A stretch of 64,000 nucleotides of DNA from a bacterium (GCA_028823995.1 JAPPFD010000025.1:25165-89164); one strand, 5' to 3'; positions 52,897-64,000 are shown, numbered from the stretch's first letter. Notes: a model not told the origin generated them from the sequence alone. Numbers and translations: made by a program.

Positions 52897-54398
52897 TGCG
52901 ATGCTCCGGTCATGTAGGACCCCAGCTCGGCCGGCGTGACCTGGCCGGGATCGAGGGTGGCGACCAGCCTTCCCCGCAGGATCACCATCAGGGTATCGGA
53001 CAGACCGATCAACTCGTCGAGGTCGGCGGAGATCAGAAGCACTCCCAGCCCTTCGGCACGGGCCGCCCGAATGCTCTCCCACACCGCGGCCTGGGCGCCG
53101 ACATCGATCCCGCGAGTGGGGTGGGAGGCCAGAAGAACCTGGGGAGTGGCCAGCATTTCCTTCCCGACCAGGAGCTTTTGCTGGTTGCCACCCGAAAGGG
53201 CGTGAATCTTGACTTCCACTCCCGGGGTGCGGACATCGAACTGGTCCACCACGTCTTCCGTCCTCCGGCGGGCCCCAACGCCGTCCACCAGCCATCCCCG
53301 GGTGAACGGCGGTTGACTCTGATAGCCCAGCATGGCGTTCTCCCACAGAGGTGAAACCAGTAACAAGCCCCTGCCGTGCCGATCCGCCGGAATCAGCCCG
53401 ATGCCCGCTTCCCGGCGGCGCAGGGTTGACATGCCGGTGATGTCCTCCCCGCCGAGAAGCACCCTCCCGGAGTCGGCGGGCCGCAGACCCATGAGGATGT
53501 CAACCAATTCCCGTTGCCCGTTGCCCTCCACCCCGGCTATCCCCAACACCTGTCCACGGTGAATCCGCAAGCTGATGTCCTCGATCACCCACCGGTCCCC
53601 GTCTTCAGAGAGCGTGCCGACTCCCTCTGCCTGCAGAAGGACCTGATCAGTGACGGTGGATTGGCGCGTCTCGGCGGTGGGCAGTTCGGCTCCGACCATG
53701 AGTTCAGCCAATTCCCGGGTAGAGATCTGACGCGGATCGGCGGTGGCAACCGTCCGGCCCGCCCGGATGACGGTTATCGAGTCGGCGATCTCCAGGACCT
53801 CGTCGAGTTTGTGGGAGATGAATATGATGGTCACTCCCCTCTTCCTCAGTTCTCGCAGTGACACGAACAACTCCTCTACCTCCTGGGGGACCAACACTGC
53901 GGTCGGCTCGTCCAGAATGAGAATCTGGGCTCCCCTGAAAAGGACCTTGGCGATCTCCACCCGCTGCTTTTCCCCTACAGACAGTTCCTCCACCATCTGA
54001 TCGGCATCGAGCGCACCCTCACCGCTGATTTCCACGATGCGCCGTCTGGCCTCTTCAAAGTTGATCTTCAGGCCCTGCCGGGGCTCGGCGCCTAGGATCA
54101 CGTTTTCCAGCACGGTCATCTGTTCGGCGAGCATGAAATGCTGGTGCACCATCCCGATTCCCGCCTCGATGGCGTCCCGGGCCGAGGACATGGTGGTTGC
54201 CTCCCCCCGAATCCGGATCTCTCCCTCGTCGGGTGGAATCATCCCGTAGAGAATCTTCATCAAGGTGGACTTGCCTGCGCCGTTCTCCCCCACCACCGCG
54301 TGAATCTCGCCTTCTCGCACAGCCAGGTTGATCCGGTCGTTGGCTATAACCCCCGGGTACCGCTTGGTGATTCCCACCAACTCTATCGCAAGGCTCAC
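52893..54398 (-). CDS. BMP-type ABC transporter tandem ATP-binding protein
   Basis: A 501-residue protein with two ABC domains. Domain 1 has Walker A VVGENGAGKSTLMKILYG, signature VEELSVGEKQRVEIAKVLFR and Walker B LILDEPTAVL. Domain 2 lacks the classic Walker A (IAGVEGNGQRELVDIL) and has LSGGNQQKLLVGKEM with LLASHPTRGIDVGAQ, as in YufO/MglA-type tandem ATPases. It powers import of nucleosides or simple sugars through the two permeases. Confidence 0.93.
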   Translation of the reverse strand: MSLAIELVGITKRYPGVIANDRINLAVREGEIHAVVGENGAGKSTLMKILYGMIPPDEGEIRIRGEATTMSSARDAIEAGIGMVHQHFMLAEQMTVLENVILGAEPRQGLKINFEEARRRIVEISGEGALDADQMVEELSVGEKQRVEIAKVLFRGAQILILDEPTAVLVPQEVEELFVSLRELRKRGVTIIFISHKLDEVLEIADSITVIRAGRTVATADPRQISTRELAELMVGAELPTAETRQSTVTDQVLLQAEGVGTLSEDGDRWVIEDISLRIHRGQVLGIAGVEGNGQRELVDILMGLRPADSGRVLLGGEDITGMSTLRRREAGIGLIPADRHGRGLLLVSPLWENAMLGYQSQPPFTRGWLVDGVGARRRTEDVVDQFDVRTPGVEVKIHALSGGNQQKLLVGKEMLATPQVLLASHPTRGIDVGAQAAVWESIRAARAEGLGVLLISADLDELIGLSDTLMVILRGRLVATLDPGQVTPAELGSYMTGASQ

Positions 54399-54513
54399 CG
54401 GCCTGACACTACCAGCGGATCGGGCGCCTTAGAGCTCAGGCGGGGGTTTTCCATCCATGCCCTCCGGGGAGATCGAATGCGGCGTCCTGTGCCCATTTGC
54501 GACGGACAGAGAA

Positions 54514-54543
54514 AGACGGGGCATCCCTGCGGACGCCCCGTCT
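54514..54543 (-). terminator. Hairpin between the binding-protein gene and the ABC ATPase gene
   Basis: AGACGGGGC and GCCCCGTCT are separated by 12 bases, some of which also pair. On the minus strand TTTCTCTGT follows. It lies about 20 bases after the binding-protein stop, so it should stop most transcripts and leave the binding protein in excess of the transporter. Confidence 0.6.
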
Positions 54544-54563
54544 CGGTTGAAGGTGTTTCTCTT

Positions 54564-55586
54564 TTACGGTGCTTGGGGAACGCTGATGGCGCCAGAGATG
54601 ACCTGGTCCTTCAGGTCGTCGAGTTGGTCGGCTATGTCAGCGACGTGTCCTCCGCTGGTGGCGTATCCAACCCCGTCGACGGACAGGTCGAATGTGCGAT
54701 AACCGCCCTCGAAGCTGTCATCGACCAGAGTGGAGATGGTCTCAAACACTGCGACGTCCACTCTCTTCAACATGGACGTGAGGATGTAGGGCTGGAATTC
54801 GGCTCCGGCGGTCAGGTACTGGTCGGAGTCCACTCCGATCGCCCACACATGGCTGCCGGTGCTCTCGCTCTGCTCCTTGGCGGCCTGGAAGAGTCCGCCT
54901 CCCGAACTTCCCGCCGCGTGGTACACGACGTCGGCGCCCGCCTGATACATGGCGGCGCCGATCTCCTTGCCCTTGGCCGGATCGGTGAACCCTGCAAAGT
55001 CAGGGGGCTGGGTGATGTACTTGACATCAATCTCGATTCCGGGATCAATGTGCTTTACGCCGGCCGCGAACCCCGCCTCGAACCTCTTGATGAGGTCGAT
55101 CTCCACGCCACCGATGAAGCCCACCTTGCCGGTCCGGGTCTTCAGAGCGGCGGCCGCTCCCACCAGGAAGGAGCCTTCGTGCTCGGCAAAGCCCAGTGAC
55201 ACCAGGTTGCTGTCGGCAGTCAGGTCGGGGACGAAACCGTCGATCAGGCCGAAGTTGGTCTCGTCGTGTGTCTGGGCCGCGGCTGCGATGGCGTCGGCGA
55301 ACAGAAAGCCCACGCCGAAGACCAACTGGGCGCCGTCCTCGGCGGCCAGGTTGAGCAACTCGTCCCGGTTCTCCCCACCAGCGGTGGGCTCGAGCTCGCT
55401 GGCGGCAATCCCCAACTCTTCGGTGGCCCGGTCCAAACCTGCGGCGGCGGAGTCGTTGAACGACTGGTCTCCCCGGCCTCCGATGTCGAACACCAGGTAC
55501 ACCGTGGTGTCGTCGCCACCTCCGCAACCGGCCACCAGAAGCGACAGGGCCGCCAGGATGGACAGGCTGAATATTCTCTTTCTCAT
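54564..55586 (-). CDS. BMP-family ABC substrate-binding lipoprotein
   Basis: A 340-residue lipoprotein: signal and lipobox RIFSLSILAALSLLVAGC, then TVYLVFDIGGRGDQSFNDSA as in TmpC/BmpA/RnsB proteins, NFGLIDGFVPDLTADSNLVS, GKVGFIGGVEIDLIKRFEAG, ADVVYHAAGSSGGGLFQAAK and VWAIGVDSDQY. These families bind purine or other nucleosides. AAGGAG precedes the ATG at 55586. Divergent from the queuosine-salvage gene with only 37 bases between the starts. Confidence 0.93.
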   Translation of the reverse strand: MRKRIFSLSILAALSLLVAGCGGGDDTTVYLVFDIGGRGDQSFNDSAAAGLDRATEELGIAASELEPTAGGENRDELLNLAAEDGAQLVFGVGFLFADAIAAAAQTHDETNFGLIDGFVPDLTADSNLVSLGFAEHEGSFLVGAAAALKTRTGKVGFIGGVEIDLIKRFEAGFAAGVKHIDPGIEIDVKYITQPPDFAGFTDPAKGKEIGAAMYQAGADVVYHAAGSSGGGLFQAAKEQSESTGSHVWAIGVDSDQYLTAGAEFQPYILTSMLKRVDVAVFETISTLVDDSFEGGYRTFDLSVDGVGYATSGGHVADIADQLDDLKDQVISGAISVPQAP

Positions 55587-55623
55587 AAAGGGCTCCTTCT
55601 TAGATTGTTGACGTATTCAGAAC

Positions 55624-56640
55624 ATGCCTCCCCTCCCCACTGAGAATACCGGCCCGAGCGGGGACCACAATCCCCCGGAAGGAGGACCGCTCCTCGCCGA
55701 CCTCCGTTCGGGGCCACCGCCGGCCGGGTGGGGAGTAGAGGTCTCCCCCGAAGCCGTGGCCGCCTTGGTCAGGCAGTGGCGCGGCCGCTCCTTTCCCACG
55801 CCCCGCTTCGACTACCCCGGACCGCCTCCCGGCCTCCGTGACGGACCCTGGTTCGACTACGCGGTCCTGTCGGTCTCGGTTCTGGCTTGCCTCTGGCCGC
55901 CTCCGGATTGCCGGATGTGGTCCATCAGTTACGCGGGTCGGCGCCTCACCGACGCCCCGGCCCTGTTCGGGGCCATCACCCGGTGGATCGGACCCCGTAC
56001 CCGCCCGGATCTCCGCTCCTTCTCGGAGTTGGACTGCACACAGGCCGGCTGGCTCTTCGCGGGCCGGGGCGTGTTGCAGATGGTGCCCGAGCGGGGCGAC
56101 CGGATCGCCCGGGTGGCCACGGCCGTGAGGGAACGGTGGGCCGGCGGCGCCCTCCACCTGGTGGAAGAGGCCGGGTGGGACGGGCCCGGGGTGGTGGAGT
56201 TGTTGGCCACAACCATCCCCGGTTACGAGGACGAAGCAACCGTGGGTGGTCGCCGTCTCCGTTTCAGGAAACTGGCCCACCTGGCGTCGTCGCTCATGGC
56301 CTCCCGGTCATCCAGGCCCTGGGTGGGGCTGGACTCCTTCCCCGTGTATCCCGACTACATGCTTCCCCGCTTCCTTCGCCACCTCGGGGTGCTTCGTTAC
56401 TCGCCGCGGTTGTCCCGGGCGGTGGACTCCCGCACCGAGATACCCCGTCACTCGCCCGAGGAGGCGGCGATTCGGTGGGCTACGGTCTACGCCTGCCACC
56501 TGCTTGTGGAAGCCCTCAGGGCTGAAGGGGTGTCCGTCACCGGACCGCGACTCGATTATTTCCTATGGTCGGAGGCCGTCTTCGGTGCGGATGCCTCCCG
56601 GATGGGCGAACATCACCGGACGGTCACTCTGGACTACTAG
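55624..56640 (+). CDS. Queuosine salvage protein, DUF2419/Qng1-like
   Basis: A 338-residue protein of the family that releases queuine from queuosine 5'-phosphate (or queuosine). It has the family's FPTPRFDYPGPPPGLRDGPW, FDYAVLSVSVLACLWPP, FRKLAHLASSLMAS, DSFPVYPDYMLPRFLRHLGV, LRYSPRLSRAVDSRTEIPRH and the C-terminal GPRLDYFLWSEA. The Asp residues in DYxLW and YPDY map to the nucleoside site. It is common in eukaryotes and sporadic in bacteria. Lies divergent to a BMP nucleoside transporter, hinting at nucleoside uptake. ATG at 55624. Confidence 0.88.
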   Translation: MPPLPTENTGPSGDHNPPEGGPLLADLRSGPPPAGWGVEVSPEAVAALVRQWRGRSFPTPRFDYPGPPPGLRDGPWFDYAVLSVSVLACLWPPPDCRMWSISYAGRRLTDAPALFGAITRWIGPRTRPDLRSFSELDCTQAGWLFAGRGVLQMVPERGDRIARVATAVRERWAGGALHLVEEAGWDGPGVVELLATTIPGYEDEATVGGRRLRFRKLAHLASSLMASRSSRPWVGLDSFPVYPDYMLPRFLRHLGVLRYSPRLSRAVDSRTEIPRHSPEEAAIRWATVYACHLLVEALRAEGVSVTGPRLDYFLWSEAVFGADASRMGEHHRTVTLDY

Positions 56641-56656
56641 GCCGGAAGGGCGGGGC

Positions 56657-59161
<2,505 letters not shown>

Positions 59162-59292
59162 AATACTCTCCTGACTACGCCTGAATCCCGGGTGCCTCCG
59201 GGGTTCCTAGTCTATAGCAACTACAGAAACCCATTGTTGTCTTCCTTCGGAGTATAAGACGGGTACGACTCCTTTTTATTTCCTTTCTTCCC

Positions 59293-60288
59293 ATGGACGA
59301 CCTGCGACATCTGATTGATATTCCCCACATCTGGACCCGCCTCGAGCAGGTGGAAGGCCGTCTGCTGGAGCTCAGTTCCTCCGAGAACCAGTACACGACG
59401 GAGATCTCCCAGCACCTGCTCCGGGCCGGGGGAAAACGCCTTCGTCCCCTGCTGGCGCTCCTAGCCTCCACCCTGGGGCCCGCCGACGACCGGAGAGCGG
59501 TGGAGGCGGCCGCGGCCGTCGAGTTGATCCACGTGGGAAGCCTCTACCACGACGATGTGATCGACGAGTCCGACACCCGGAGGGGCGCGCCGTCGGTGAA
59601 CGCCAACTGGAACAACACCCTGGCTGTGCTGGCCGGGGACTTCCTGATTTCCCGGGGCTCGGAGGTGGCGGCCACCTATCTGGACATCGAGTCGGTGCGC
59701 ATGCTGGCCATCACCTACACCGAGTTGGTGGAGGGACAGACACTGGAGTTCCGGTTGATCGGCCAGCTCGGTCACGACCTCCCCGTTTACCGGAAGCTAA
59801 TCGACCAGAAGACCGCCAGCCTCATCCGCACCTCGGCCTATGTGGGAGCGAGAGCCGGCGACGCCCCGGCGGACGTTGTCGAGACCCTTACCCTGTGGGC
59901 CTTCGAACTGGGACGGGTCTTCCAGATCGCCGACGACGCCCTGGATCTGGTGGCCACCACCGACCTGCTGGGGAAGCCGGCGGGCGCCGACATCCGGGAG
60001 GGGACCTTCACCCTTCCGGTGCTCATGGCCGCCAGCGGAGCCGAAGGCCACCGGATCACCGAGTTGCTGGGGCGGCGACCCCCCTACCCCGAAGAGGCGG
60101 TGGAAGAAGTCATAGGCCTGGTGAATGAAGGTGGCTATGTGGACCGGGCGCTGGGTGTGGCTCTCGAGCATGCCGCGGTAGCGAGCCAGGCTCTGGCGAG
60201 GTTGGCGGCCAACGAGACCACCAGAGTCTTGGAGAGGATGGGCGGGTACCTGATCGAGAGGGTGGAAGCGGCTCGGCAAACCCTGTAG
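59293..60288 (+). CDS. Polyprenyl diphosphate synthase (trans, long-chain)
   Basis: A 331-residue all-helical prenyltransferase. The first Asp-rich motif is YHDDVIDESDTRRGAPSVN and the second FQIADDALDLVATTDLLGK; RAGGKRLRPLLALLASTL is also conserved. It probably makes the heptaprenyl or longer side chain of menaquinone, consistent with menF/D/C in the window, but chain length cannot be read from the sequence. ATG at 59293 without obvious ribosome-binding site. Divergent from clpC across 131 bases. Confidence 0.93.
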   Translation: MDDLRHLIDIPHIWTRLEQVEGRLLELSSSENQYTTEISQHLLRAGGKRLRPLLALLASTLGPADDRRAVEAAAAVELIHVGSLYHDDVIDESDTRRGAPSVNANWNNTLAVLAGDFLISRGSEVAATYLDIESVRMLAITYTELVEGQTLEFRLIGQLGHDLPVYRKLIDQKTASLIRTSAYVGARAGDAPADVVETLTLWAFELGRVFQIADDALDLVATTDLLGKPAGADIREGTFTLPVLMAASGAEGHRITELLGRRPPYPEEAVEEVIGLVNEGGYVDRALGVALEHAAVASQALARLAANETTRVLERMGGYLIERVEAARQTL

Positions 60289-60295
60289 GGCGCTC

Positions 60296-61276
60296 TCAGG
60301 TCCAGAGTAGGCGGAAGAGCCGCGCCCAGTTGTCACCCATGATCGCAGAAATGTCCCCGGTGGAATGCCCGCGTGCGGCCAGGCCTTGGCGGAGGCGGGG
60401 GAAGTGGCCCGGTCCGGCGATGTGGTGGGGCCAGTCGACATACTCCGAGAGGTCGTCGGCGCTCCACCGCCCGTTGCGGTTCCACTCCTCGAAGTCCACC
60501 TCGGGCCCCGACCAGAAGTCGAGTCCCAGACACACCTGCTGGGGGCCGACCATCTCCACCAGATAGTCGATGTGGTCCAGAAGGTCCGAGAGATTGGCGC
60601 CCTTGCCATCGGTGCGGAGGAAGGACGCCACGGCGTTCACCCCCACCAGTCCCCCTCGCTCGGCAACCGCCCGGATCTGGCGGTCGGTGATGTTGCGGGG
60701 ATGGTCGAAAAGCCTCCTGACGTTGGAGTGGGAGAACACCGTGGGCACGGAAGAGGCCTCGATCGCTTCCAGGGTGGTGCGATCCCCCGTGTGGGAGAGG
60801 TCCACCACGATGCCCAGTTCGTTCATCTCCCCGATCAGTTCCCTCCCAAATGCGGAGAGGCCGCCGTCGGTGGGGTCCATGCATCCGCCTCCCACCGCGT
60901 TGCGATCGTTGTAGGTGAGCTGGATCATTCGCACGCCGAGGTCCCGGTAGGCCTCCACAAGAGCCAGGTCCCCGCCCAGCGGGGTGGTGTTCTGGAAGTG
61001 AAACGCCACGCCCAGCCGCCCTTCCCCCAGCCGGTCGAGGTCGGTGGGCGAGGCAACGTGGAAGACCCCGTCTTCTTCCGCCAGCCAGCGCCTCCACTCC
61101 CCCACCCGCTTGAGGCCCTCCCCCGGGTTCTCGTGGGTGGCGACGGTCGGAACGGCCAGGTCCACCCCACCTACCACCCATCCCTCCCAGGCGCCGGGCT
61201 TCGACAGCAACGGAGCGCACCCGTCCACAACGACCGGTCGGGATCGAGGCGTGTCCACTGTCACATTCGGACACAT
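60296..61276 (-). CDS. Membrane dipeptidase (M19)-like amidohydrolase with altered metal site
   Basis: A 326-residue protein of the renal dipeptidase group. It shows VAFHFQNTTPLGGDLALVEA, YRDLGVRMIQLTYNDRNAVG, GGCMDPTDGGLSAFGRELIG and VVDLSHTGDRTTLEAIEAS with metal His, VFSHSNVRRLFDHPRNITD, and GLDFWSGPE. The N-terminal HxD motif (normally DGHNDxP) is DGCAPLL, so one metal may be bound differently. The subgroup with VDGxxxxxW occurs near methylamine/betaine genes in other bacteria. Start ATG at 61276. Substrate unknown. Confidence 0.82.
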   Translation of the reverse strand: MCPNVTVDTPRSRPVVVDGCAPLLSKPGAWEGWVVGGVDLAVPTVATHENPGEGLKRVGEWRRWLAEEDGVFHVASPTDLDRLGEGRLGVAFHFQNTTPLGGDLALVEAYRDLGVRMIQLTYNDRNAVGGGCMDPTDGGLSAFGRELIGEMNELGIVVDLSHTGDRTTLEAIEASSVPTVFSHSNVRRLFDHPRNITDRQIRAVAERGGLVGVNAVASFLRTDGKGANLSDLLDHIDYLVEMVGPQQVCLGLDFWSGPEVDFEEWNRNGRWSADDLSEYVDWPHHIAGPGHFPRLRQGLAARGHSTGDISAIMGDNWARLFRLLWT

Positions 61277-61512
61277 TACCGCGGATTGGCGATGTGGCAG
61301 GCTCCCCACCGGCTGGGCGTGGATCAATCCTTTCCGATCCCCACCGACAGAGTGCTTCCTCCGGCGTACCGTCCGCAATAGGCCCTGAGGCCGTTCAGCG
61401 GATCCCTCGCGGGGATCACTGGCTGCCGGCTAGGTATTTGTGAGTGTTTGTTTTGCCAGCTTCGTGTTATGTGGGGGTGTTTTGTCACACGCCTTGGGGC
61501 ATGCTGTTTGTT

Positions 61513-62733
61513 ATGAACACGACTAGTGTGGATCGGCTGGCTGCCAACGGGGTGAGGGTGTTGGGACCCTCTTTGTCGGTAGGTGAGGCTACGGTGACAG
61601 AACTTCGGGATCGGGTGCAGTCCACGATCCGGGGGGAGAACCAGCTGGCGGGGATCCGCGCCGAGGCCTTGGCCGAGTTGCAGCGTCGGGCGGGTATCGA
61701 GCTGACCGAGAAGGAGTTGCGGGAGAGCGGCAAGAAGGCCCGTCGGCGGGCACGTTCGGAAATAGAGACCGCTCGGGAACTCGAAAAGCTACCGGAGACG
61801 TTGAAGGGCCTGCGGGAGGGGGACATCTCTTATGACAACGCGCGGATACTGGCCCACGCCAACCAGCGGGGCACGATAGACGAAAGAGAGTTGTTGGATG
61901 ATGCCCGCAGCCAGTCTCCGGACAGGTTCGGAGTCACGGTCCGCAGGCACGAGCTGCGACGCTCCGCAGATGACGGGGTGTCGAAGTTGGAGCATCAACG
62001 GTCGCGGAGGTTCGCCAGGATCCGCACCGACCAAACCGACGGTATGACTGTTCTCTATGGGCGGTTCGACCCGATCACCGGTGCTCGGATCGAGACGGCG
62101 TTGTCGAGGAAGATGAATGAACTCTGGCAGGAAGAAGACCCACAGAACCGGGCGACGGCCGTCCAGAGAATGGCCGACGCCCTCGCTCTGTTGCTCACCC
62201 GACCGGGAGGGGACAAAGACGGAGCCTCCCAGGACGTGAAACTGTTGGTGATCGCCGACTATGACGTGGTGACCCAACGACTGGGGAATGCTCGCCTTGA
62301 GAACGGCACTCCCATCCCGGCGGGGGAACTGCGACGGTTGGCCTGTGATGCGCAGGTCCTCCCCGCCGTCTTCCGCGGGCCGTCGGTGCCGATGGACCTG
62401 GGCATGGCCCGTCGGAAGGCCAGCCCTACCCAACGCGCCGCTCTCATAGCCCGAGACCGGGCCTGCATAGGGTGCGGCGCCAAGGCAGCGTGGTGTCAGT
62501 CGCATCACATCATCCACTGGCAGGACGGAGGCCCCACCAACCTGGACAACATGTGCCTGCTCTGCTCCCGATGCCACCACAACGTCCACGACCGGGACTG
62601 GCAAGTCGAACAAACCCCTACCGGCGCCTACCGACTACGCCCCCCACCCACCAAACGGACACGCCCTACCCGCCCGAGCTATCGGCGCCAGCAACCCCGC
62701 AGGCAACGACTCACCACCGAACAGAGGAAATGA
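61513..62733 (+). CDS. DUF222 / HNH endonuclease domain protein
   Basis: A 406-residue protein typical of actinobacterial '13E12'-type repeats. A basic helical region (KARRRARSEIETARELEKLP) leads into the DUF222 part (FARIRTDQTDGMTVLYGRFD), then an HNH nuclease finger: CIGCGAKAAWCQSHHIIHWQ, DGGPTNLDNMCLLCSRCHHN. The C-terminal 30 residues are Pro/Arg/Thr-rich. In-frame starts lie at 61444 and 61501; 61513 is used. Such genes are often multi-copy and sometimes mobile, but no flanking repeats are seen. Codon use of the tail departs from its neighbours. Confidence 0.83.
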   Translation: MNTTSVDRLAANGVRVLGPSLSVGEATVTELRDRVQSTIRGENQLAGIRAEALAELQRRAGIELTEKELRESGKKARRRARSEIETARELEKLPETLKGLREGDISYDNARILAHANQRGTIDERELLDDARSQSPDRFGVTVRRHELRRSADDGVSKLEHQRSRRFARIRTDQTDGMTVLYGRFDPITGARIETALSRKMNELWQEEDPQNRATAVQRMADALALLLTRPGGDKDGASQDVKLLVIADYDVVTQRLGNARLENGTPIPAGELRRLACDAQVLPAVFRGPSVPMDLGMARRKASPTQRAALIARDRACIGCGAKAAWCQSHHIIHWQDGGPTNLDNMCLLCSRCHHNVHDRDWQVEQTPTGAYRLRPPPTKRTRPTRPSYRRQQPRRQRLTTEQRK

Positions 62734-62888
62734 GGGCGGTCCTCTTTATCCGATAGCGGCCCTCGACTGAGCAGTGCCTTTCCGGGGATTGGATGTTCGG
62801 CCGGAAGTTCGCCGGCGCCTGCCTTGTGACCCATGGGTACCATGAGCCTTGACGGGCCAGTTCAGCCAAGGCGGATGGGGGCTGGCTC

Positions 62889-63923
62889 GTGATGACGTTT
62901 CCCCGACCGACGGTGGGTAAGAGCCGCATGATGCTGCCGGAAGGCCGTTCCTTCGAACTATCAATGGAGCTTCTCCAGGGCGCCATTGACATCCACGTCC
63001 ACGCCACGCCGCACCTGCCCAGCAGTCCGAGAAGGCTTGATCCCATTGAGGCTGCCATACAGGCGCGGGACGCCGGTATGCAGGCAATTGTGCTCATGGA
63101 TGTGTTCCAGATGAGCAACGGGGTTGCCTGGATCGTGAACCGGGCCGTTCCCGACTTCAAGGTTTACGGAGGGCTAATCCTCAATACTGCGTATGGCGGC
63201 CTGAATCCTCGTGCTGTCAAGACCGCCATCGGATACGGTGATGGCGCTAGGTTCGTCAGCTTCGGGGCCCACTCCACCCACTTTCAGGCCTCCAGTGAGG
63301 GGCGAATAGTCGACGGACAGTTCACACCCCTGAAGGACCTGTACCCAGACTTCAAGACAGAGGAGGTGGATCGGGCGATCCGCATACCTGTAGGGGGTCC
63401 CGTGGGGAGTGATTTGGAGGAGATCCTGGAACTCATATCGGCCAATCCTCACATCTTCCTGAACACCGGGCACGTTTCGCCCGATGAAGCCGTTCGCTTG
63501 GTCGACCTTGCCTGTGACTACGGGATCGGCAACGTGTTGGTCGCCACGGCCGTAACCTCGGTTGCCTCAACCGACCAACTCCGGTATATGGCTGGAAGGG
63601 GTGCGTTCATCGAATACACCCTGGGGGCCTACACCCACACCACGTCGATCCCGAAGACCCACTACTACGTCGAGTTGGAATATGCGGCCGATGAGGACAT
63701 GGCTGGCGGGACCAAGGGGAGCGTCAGGGGGGCTGCCGAACAAATCCGGGAGATCGGAGCGGACCATTGCATCCTGGCCACGGACTTCGGCGGTTACACC
63801 CTCCCGGATCCGGTAGAGGGCATGCGTGGGTTCATCGCTTCGCTTCTGGATTTGGGCATGTCGGCCAAGGACGTCCGCAAGTTGGTCAAGACCAACCCCG
63901 AGCGACTCCTCGGCCTCGGATAA
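62889..63923 (+). CDS. DUF6282-like metal-dependent hydrolase
   Basis: A 344-residue amidohydrolase-like barrel. The N-terminal metal site is GAIDIHVHATPHLPSSPRRL (HxH), then IVLMDVFQMSNGVAWIVNRA, GGLILNTAYGGLNPRAVKTA and WAP-like SFGAHSTHFQASSEG. The later His lies in NIFLNTGHVSPDEAVRLV-like IFLNTGHVSPDEAVRLV and the Asp in ILATDFGGYTLPDPVEGMRG. Similar proteins are annotated DUF6282; substrate unknown. GTG at 62889 is used, with ATG at 62892 and 62928 as alternatives. Ends 77 bases before the window edge, where nothing further is seen. Confidence 0.75.
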   Translation: MMTFPRPTVGKSRMMLPEGRSFELSMELLQGAIDIHVHATPHLPSSPRRLDPIEAAIQARDAGMQAIVLMDVFQMSNGVAWIVNRAVPDFKVYGGLILNTAYGGLNPRAVKTAIGYGDGARFVSFGAHSTHFQASSEGRIVDGQFTPLKDLYPDFKTEEVDRAIRIPVGGPVGSDLEEILELISANPHIFLNTGHVSPDEAVRLVDLACDYGIGNVLVATAVTSVASTDQLRYMAGRGAFIEYTLGAYTHTTSIPKTHYYVELEYAADEDMAGGTKGSVRGAAEQIREIGADHCILATDFGGYTLPDPVEGMRGFIASLLDLGMSAKDVRKLVKTNPERLLGLG

Positions 63924-64000
63924 CGGGACTCTACGCCCCACGACCGCCCCCCCTTACCTTGTTTGGTAGGCCCTGTGTGTGATGCTTGGGGCTGATCGCC

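Noticed and set aside
59162..59292. -35/-10 pairs in the clpC/polyprenyl synthase gap (TATACT, TATAAG).
   Set aside because: Spacers are wrong (about 13 bases) or -35 is unrecognisable; no confident promoter was assigned.

Overview
The window reads as a high-GC chromosome segment of an actinobacterium, most likely an uncultured member of the Acidimicrobiia or a close class. This is inference from gene content: a DisA-CarD-IspF-CysS-RlmB string, a Bpa/PafE-type proteasome activator ending in LYL, ClpC, a DUF222/HNH protein, a MerR-like gene beside menaquinone genes, and SLH repeats of the form GC...FCP...TRAQMA(S/T)F. Coding density is very high. Many same-strand neighbours overlap by 1 or 4 bases, and several starts sit 7-10 bases after a TANNNT box, as expected of leaderless mRNAs.

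Layout. 1-2.3 kb: the 5' end of a CoA-transferase family III gene, an AI-2E-type permease and a rhodanese (all minus). 2.3-7.3 kb: sufE, a MerR-like gene and menF (plus) converge on menD-menC (minus), which lie below a cytochrome c lipoprotein, manC and a TSUP permease. 9.6-16.1 kb: a degenerate M50-like membrane protein, a metallo-beta-lactamase-fold hydrolase, a gamma-carbonic-anhydrase-like protein, gcvP with a tandem glycine riboswitch, and three DMT-superfamily transporters (a fourth-gene tandem copy ends at 17.0 kb). 17.1-27.0 kb: an MFS permease, an orphan sugar-type ABC ATPase, a Kef-type antiporter with C-terminal Usp domains, a YchF-like protein, an unusual SDR, bpa, an FAD oxidoreductase and a TrmH-family methyltransferase.

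27.0-32.9 kb: a histidine regulon. hisA diverges from yerC-hisG-hisD-hisB-hisH-hisF-hisIE; all six junctions of the latter overlap, and a 40-bp imperfect palindrome lies between the two units. 32.9-35.5 kb: an accessory patch with a decayed hexapeptide-repeat gene, a secreted SLH/metalloprotease and a frameshifted proline-rich lipoprotein, ending at tRNA-Arg(CCT). 35.6-41.2 kb: a membrane protein, a methyltransferase, an AlkD-like protein, CvpA-like, AlaX-like, a sarcosine-oxidase-like FAD enzyme and a second AI-2E permease. 41.3-48.3 kb: a peroxiredoxin-like gene with an in-frame TGA exactly at the first position of its CxxC site (probable selenoprotein), a toast-rack-type membrane protein, a LytR_C protein, tRNA-Thr(TGT), and rlmB-cysS-ispF-carD-disA. 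48.4-64 kb: a zinc-ribbon membrane protein, a P450 at the end of a BMP-type nucleoside ABC transporter unit, a queuosine-salvage (DUF2419/Qng1) gene divergent from the binding protein, clpC, a polyprenyl diphosphate synthase, an M19-like protein, a DUF222/HNH protein and a DUF6282-like hydrolase.

Functional threads: menF/D/C plus the polyprenyl synthase fit menaquinone synthesis; rhodanese plus SufE fit sulfur delivery to Fe-S assembly; DisA/CarD fit c-di-AMP signalling and RNA polymerase control; the BMP ABC unit beside the Q-salvage gene suggests import of a nucleoside. No CRISPR array, insertion sequence, rRNA gene or replication origin was recognised.
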